From contig SKJA01000107.1 of the NCBI GenBank assembly GCA_007116105.1, positions 1-8,587 of the forward strand: 8,587 nucleotides of DNA, read 5' to 3'. The first letter of the stretch is position 1. The number at the start of each line of letters is the position of its first letter. Of the stretch, positions 5,930 to 8,587 are shown piece by piece. This DNA comes from Candidatus Izemoplasma sp. GTDB lineage: Bacteria; Bacillota_I; Bacilli_A; Izemoplasmatales; Izemoplasmataceae. The notes under the pieces are model-generated. The model saw only the letters and a list, made by a program, of their open reading frames with translations. It was not told where the DNA came from and did not search any database. A program made the position numbers and the translations under genes.

Positions 5930-7045
5930 AGCACAGCTTAAAAAGCTAGGATTTAACTGTTCAAACACCTCAGGATGATAATGCATTAGAGTATGCACAA
6001 AATCGTCTTGACGCATCAAAATGACCGCTTCTGCAAGCCCGTAAGGCAGTGTCTCGTGAAACGGTTCAAGCGGGATTTTAGAGGCTAACAACGCTTCGAA
6101 AACACTGAGATTTTCAAGCATTAAAGCGTAAAACAACAAAGACGCTCCAGACGCATCAAGCAAAGACGCTTGATGCGTTTTTAAATGGGCCAAAACATAA
6201 TCGGTGTGGCCCTTTAACAGTGCATCATGGAGTGGATACAGCTGTTTGGTTTGTTTGTGTTTGGGATCGTTTTTTTGACGTTCAAAAAAGGCTAAAATCT
6301 CTTCGTTTCCGTATTTTTCTGCTAACGTGTAGGGGGTCTCATTAAAGTGATCGACACTGTAAGAAGATAGGCCACTAAGGCTAAACTGAATCGCTAAATC
6401 GGTGTGCTTATGTTGCAACGCAACGTGAAGTGGGGTTTGTCTATAGATGTCACTGATGAAAAGGTTGACGCCGGCTTCTTGTAACAAGTTGAACAGCCGT
6501 AGATCACCAATGAGTGCGAGCTCATGCATCAAGGTTTGACGTTTAATGTTGACTTCATGGACCGACGCACCGGCTTCGACGAGTTGTCTAAAAATTGACT
6601 TTTTCCGGCCTCTTAAGGCATAAAACAACACACTTTGACCTAAGTCGTCATGACCGTGTACCCGAGCACCATGCGCAATCAGCGTCTTGACGGTGTCTTT
6701 AGCACCTTTTGCTGCTGCGAGCATTAAGGGGGATTGGCATTTATCGTTTAATACCCGCACATCTGAACCGTGGTTTAAGAGTATCTCAACCGCTGTGTCA
6801 TTGCCCATGTGCGCCGCAATGTGCAGGGGCGACTCGCTAAAACGATTCTTTTGATTGACGTCTAAACCATACTGTTCAATCAAGCTCAAAAGGGTCTCCT
6901 GAGCCTGACTTTTAATGGCATAAAACAACAGGTTTTGACCACGCACATCCAGTGCTTGTAGCGTCTTTGACGAAGGTGCTTCCTGGAGTCGTGTGTGTTG
7001 ATTTTGCTTGACCACTTGAATCCATTCTAACGCGAGTGTTGACAT
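5897..7045 (-). CDS. Ankyrin-repeat protein
   Basis: This 382-residue protein is built almost wholly of ankyrin repeats, which make stacked helix-turn-helix surfaces for protein binding. Readable repeats begin near residues 34, 67, 101, 134, 167, 200 and 234, each with the TPLHxAA-like first helix (SPLHIAAHMGN at 72-82, SPLMLAAAKGA at 105-115, TPLHVALQHKH at 204-214). A second block starts near 268 (YPLHDALLKGH) and continues to about 365 with weaker copies. A charged linker (QKNDPKHKQTK, 257-267) separates the blocks. There is no signal peptide, membrane span or enzymatic domain, so a cytoplasmic binding role is the most that can be said. The start ATG 7045 follows AAGGGGTG. It sits after the hup terminator (7081-7113) with no clear promoter between. 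Its 3' end overlaps the convergent CPBP gene by 33 bp. The residues LFYA recur at about 40, 140 and 304, pointing to internal duplication. Confidence 0.87.
   Translation of the reverse strand: MSTLALEWIQVVKQNQHTRLQEAPSSKTLQALDVRGQNLLFYAIKSQAQETLLSLIEQYGLDVNQKNRFSESPLHIAAHMGNDTAVEILLNHGSDVRVLNDKCQSPLMLAAAKGAKDTVKTLIAHGARVHGHDDLGQSVLFYALRGRKKSIFRQLVEAGASVHEVNIKRQTLMHELALIGDLRLFNLLQEAGVNLFISDIYRQTPLHVALQHKHTDLAIQFSLSGLSSYSVDHFNETPYTLAEKYGNEEILAFFERQKNDPKHKQTKQLYPLHDALLKGHTDYVLAHLKTHQASLLDASGASLLFYALMLENLSVFEALLASKIPLEPFHETLPYGLAEAVILMRQDDFVHTLMHYHPEVFEQLNPSFLSCALNTTKALLKR
6151..6182 (+). terminator. Plus-strand rho-independent terminator inside the ankyrin gene (likely ends the CPBP transcript)
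   Basis: ACGCATCAAGC (6151-6161) pairs perfectly over 11 bp with GCTTGATGCGT (6168-6178) around a 6-nt loop, and the plus strand continues with T to 6182. Only the plus strand has the T-run, so it would stop transcripts from the CPBP gene about 220-250 bp past its stop codon. It is encoded antisense to codons of the ankyrin gene around residues 289-300. Confidence 0.7.
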
Positions 7046-7080
7046 CGAATCACCCCTTAAATCAAGCTTACCATAGCCAC

Positions 7081-7113
7081 AAAAAAAATACCACGAAGAG
7101 CGTGGTATTTTTT
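7081..7113 (-). terminator. Rho-independent terminator of hup (A/T-symmetric, possibly bidirectional)
   Basis: ATACCACG (7088-7095) and CGTGGTAT (7101-7108) pair around a 5-nt loop, flanked by A-run 7081-7088 and T-run 7108-7113. It serves the minus-strand hup gene ending at 7131. The T-run on the other side would also allow plus-strand termination, though no plus-strand gene leads into it. Confidence 0.9.
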
Positions 7114-7130
7114 GTATGTTTTTACTTGGT

Positions 7131-7403
7131 TTAGCGAACTGAATCTTTTAAAACTTTACCCGCTTTGAACGCAGGTGATTTTTGTGCAGGAATGTGAATG
7201 GATTCACCAGTTCTTGGGTTATGACCAGTACGAGCTTGGCGAGATCTTACTTCAAAGGTACCAAAACCTGTTAAGACAACTTTGTCGCCACCGACAAGTG
7301 CTTCTTGAACCGCATCTAAGGTTGCGTTTAATGCAGCTTCTGCTTCTTTTTTGGTTAAATTTGCAACTTCCGCTACACGAGCGATTAATTCTGTTTTGTT
7401 CAT
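7131..7403 (-). CDS. hup: HU-family histone-like DNA-binding protein
   Basis: This 90-residue protein is the standard HU length. It forms dimers that bend and compact DNA. The N-terminal helices (MNKTELIARVAE, helix to about 38) are followed by the HU signature GFGTFEVRSRQARTG at 46-60 and the DNA-intercalating arm with P63 in HNPRTG, ending in the family C-terminus AFKAGKVLKDSV. The start is set by AGGAGGT (7409-7415), a strong site consistent with abundant expression. It has its own extended -10 promoter (7437-7465) and its own terminator, but no terminator separates it from gpsA, so read-through from der-gpsA is also possible. B. subtilis keeps hbs downstream of engA-gpsA with spoIVA between; here spoIVA is absent. 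Confidence 0.97.
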   Translation of the reverse strand: MNKTELIARVAEVANLTKKEAEAALNATLDAVQEALVGGDKVVLTGFGTFEVRSRQARTGHNPRTGESIHIPAQKSPAFKAGKVLKDSVR

Positions 7404-7408
7404 GCGTT

Positions 7409-7415
7409 ACCTCCT
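7409..7415 (-). promoter_or_regulatory. Strong ribosome binding site of hup
   Basis: The minus strand reads AGGAGGT, full complementarity to the 16S tail, five bases before ATG 7403. Confidence 0.85.
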
Positions 7416-7436
7416 ATTGGTTTAAAATCTATGGCT

Positions 7437-7465
7437 ATTATAGCAATGATGCAACTAAAAAGCAA
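7437..7465 (-). promoter_or_regulatory. Promoter of hup
   Basis: On the minus strand TTGCTT (7460-7465) and a perfect TATAAT (7437-7442) are 17 bp apart, and TGC directly precedes the -10, giving an extended -10 element. The leader to ATG 7403 is about 27 nt. It lies in the 98-bp gap after gpsA. Confidence 0.82.
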
Positions 7466-7501
7466 GTTTTAACGCTAAATGAGGCGGTTTTTAGGGATTT
7501 T

Positions 7502-8512
7502 TTAAGATTTTTTGACCCAAGTTTCCGCTTTGGATGAACGATGCAGTAAATCACTCATTGCTTGATGCGGTGAGTTTTGATGAAAAACGACGTCGTAAAG
7601 CGCTTCAATGATTGGACTGTCCAGCCCTTCCTTTTGGGCAAGCTGATAGCACGCTTCCGCCGTTCTAATGCCCTCAACCACCATGGTCATGCCTGCTAAG
7701 GTGGCTTTTAAGTCTTTCCCAGAGCCAATTTGATAGCCTGCTTGAAAGTTACGTGAATGAGGAGACATACAGGTGACAATTAAATCACCCACGCCTGAAA
7801 GACCCATCAGTGTTTCAGGTTGTGCGTTAAAGTACATAAAATACCGCTGCATTTCAACCAAACCACGCGCCATGAGTGCGGCGAGGGCATTGTCACCAGC
7901 GCCCATCCCTCTTAAGATGCCTGCGGCGAGCGCAAAGGCGTTTTTAATGGACCCACCCAGCTCAACCCCAATGAGGTCGGTGGAGGTGTAGACGCGGAAA
8001 TAATCTTGGTTATGAAACATGGTTTGAACGTAGGTTGCGTGCACCGGGTTTAAGGACGCACAGGTCACGACCGTGGTCATCCCTTGAATCACTTCTTCTG
8101 CATGCGAGGGGCCAGAAAGTGCCACAAAGCCTCTTAACAACTCGGCAGGGACCATTTCTGCAAATATTTCGGAAATGCGCATAAAGGTTTCTGGTTCGAT
8201 GCCTTTCGCGGCATTGATGATCAGTTTAGGGCTGTGGATGTGCGGTAGACACGCTGAAATGGCTTGTCTTAAAACTTTGGTCGGAACCACAAACAGTAAG
8301 ACATCACTAAAACTCATCGCGTCATCAAGGTGGTGTGTGGCGTGAATCACCTCAGGAATTGGGGTGTTGAGTTGTCGACAGACATGCTCTTCATTGATGG
8401 CCTTCACAATCGCTTCGCTGACATCATAGACAAGGATGTCATGATGGTTGTCGGCGAGTACTTTTGCTAAGCCTAAGCCCCAAGAACCTCCCCCAACAAT
8501 GGTTATCTTCAT
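7502..8512 (-). CDS. gpsA: NAD(P)-dependent glycerol-3-phosphate dehydrogenase
   Basis: This 336-residue cytoplasmic enzyme makes sn-glycerol-3-phosphate from dihydroxyacetone phosphate for phospholipid synthesis; the length is normal. The N-terminal Rossmann motif is GGGSWG at 7-12, with Gly in place of the common Ala. Further family motifs: VVPTKVLR at 75-82, AKGIE at 102-106, LSGPSHAEE at 132-140, the catalytic ELGGSIKNAFALAAG at 184-198 with K190, GLSGVGDLIVTC at 237-248 with D243, and SRNFQAG at 253-259 (R254, N255). The ATG directly abuts the der stop codon with no spacer, and GAAAGAGGG in the der tail serves as ribosome binding site, so the two are cotranscribed and translationally coupled. 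No terminator is seen after it. Confidence 0.97.
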   Translation of the reverse strand: MKITIVGGGSWGLGLAKVLADNHHDILVYDVSEAIVKAINEEHVCRQLNTPIPEVIHATHHLDDAMSFSDVLLFVVPTKVLRQAISACLPHIHSPKLIINAAKGIEPETFMRISEIFAEMVPAELLRGFVALSGPSHAEEVIQGMTTVVTCASLNPVHATYVQTMFHNQDYFRVYTSTDLIGVELGGSIKNAFALAAGILRGMGAGDNALAALMARGLVEMQRYFMYFNAQPETLMGLSGVGDLIVTCMSPHSRNFQAGYQIGSGKDLKATLAGMTMVVEGIRTAEACYQLAQKEGLDSPIIEALYDVVFHQNSPHQAMSDLLHRSSKAETWVKKS

Positions 8513-8587
8513 TTAATCCCTCTTTCGTAAATTAATATGAACCGGTGTGCCTTCGAAACCAAACGCTTGACGCAACTGATTCACCAA
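8513..8587 (-). CDS. der: GTPase Der (EngA), last 24 codons (partial, 5' part outside window)
   Basis: The minus strand from the right edge encodes 24 residues and a TAA (8513-8515). The peptide contains QLRQAFGFEGTPVHINLRKR, the typical C-terminus of the KH-like domain of Der, the double-GTPase needed for 50S ribosome assembly. Its place directly before gpsA is the conserved order in Bacillota. Only the tail is visible, so integrity of the GTPase domains cannot be judged. Confidence 0.88.
   Translation of the reverse strand: MVNQLRQAFGFEGTPVHINLRKRD

Noticed and set aside
7175..7537. 120-codon plus-strand open frame opposite hup
   Set aside because: It lies antisense to hup and the gpsA end, has no ribosome binding site, and its leucine/glutamine-rich translation is a shadow of the HU codons.

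Overview
The window looks like chromosomal DNA from a low- to mid-G+C Gram-positive lineage (Bacillota, or the Acholeplasma/Izemoplasma side of Mycoplasmatota). The reasons are strong AGGAGG-type ribosome binding sites, sigma-A-like promoters with extended -10 elements, hairpin-plus-T terminators, a lipobox amylase, a DUF1189 (YvdJ-type) protein, and the gene orders der-gpsA-hup and rdgB-yfcE (compare B. subtilis ysnA-ysnB). Three genes end in TGA and tryptophans are TGG, so TGA is a stop; this excludes mycoplasmas that read TGA as Trp. The genus cannot be fixed from sequence alone. I saw no tRNA, rRNA, CRISPR array or insertion sequence.

Layout, left to right. (1) 1-661, minus: the N-terminal part of a secreted protein with a signal peptide and tandem CBM41/PUD starch-binding modules, probably a pullulanase, running off the left edge. 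Its promoter (712-740) has a near-consensus LacI-family/cre-like operator between -35 and -10. (2) 825-4407, minus: a tightly packed run of rdgB, a YfcE-type phosphodiesterase, a lipoprotein GH13 alpha-amylase and a DUF1189 membrane protein, with 4-bp overlap, 1-bp gap and 8-bp overlap, closed by a terminator at 791-823. (3) 4445-5104, minus: a KtrA/TrkA potassium-channel regulatory subunit with a terminator at 4422-4444, only 14 bp before the rdgB start. (4) 5201-5929, plus: a CPBP-family intramembrane protease, the only plus-strand gene, diverging from ktrA through overlapping promoters. (5) 5897-7045, minus: a 382-residue ankyrin-repeat protein that converges on the CPBP gene with a 33-bp overlap. 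(6) 7131-8587, minus: der (last 24 codons), gpsA and hup, with a separate hup promoter and a terminator.

How the genes fit together. The secreted CBM41 protein, the surface-anchored GH13 amylase and the DUF1189 protein form an extracellular starch/maltodextrin module. It is physically coupled to two house-cleaning genes, rdgB and yfcE, and it flanks a conserved housekeeping block. Every gene family is recognisable and I do not see a new defence or mobile system. The parts that merit a second look are regulatory: the operator and the inverted repeat upstream of the pullulanase, the terminator in front of rdgB, the overlapping divergent promoters at 5120-5172, and a strong plus-strand terminator hairpin buried inside the ankyrin gene at 6151-6182, which probably ends the CPBP transcript.
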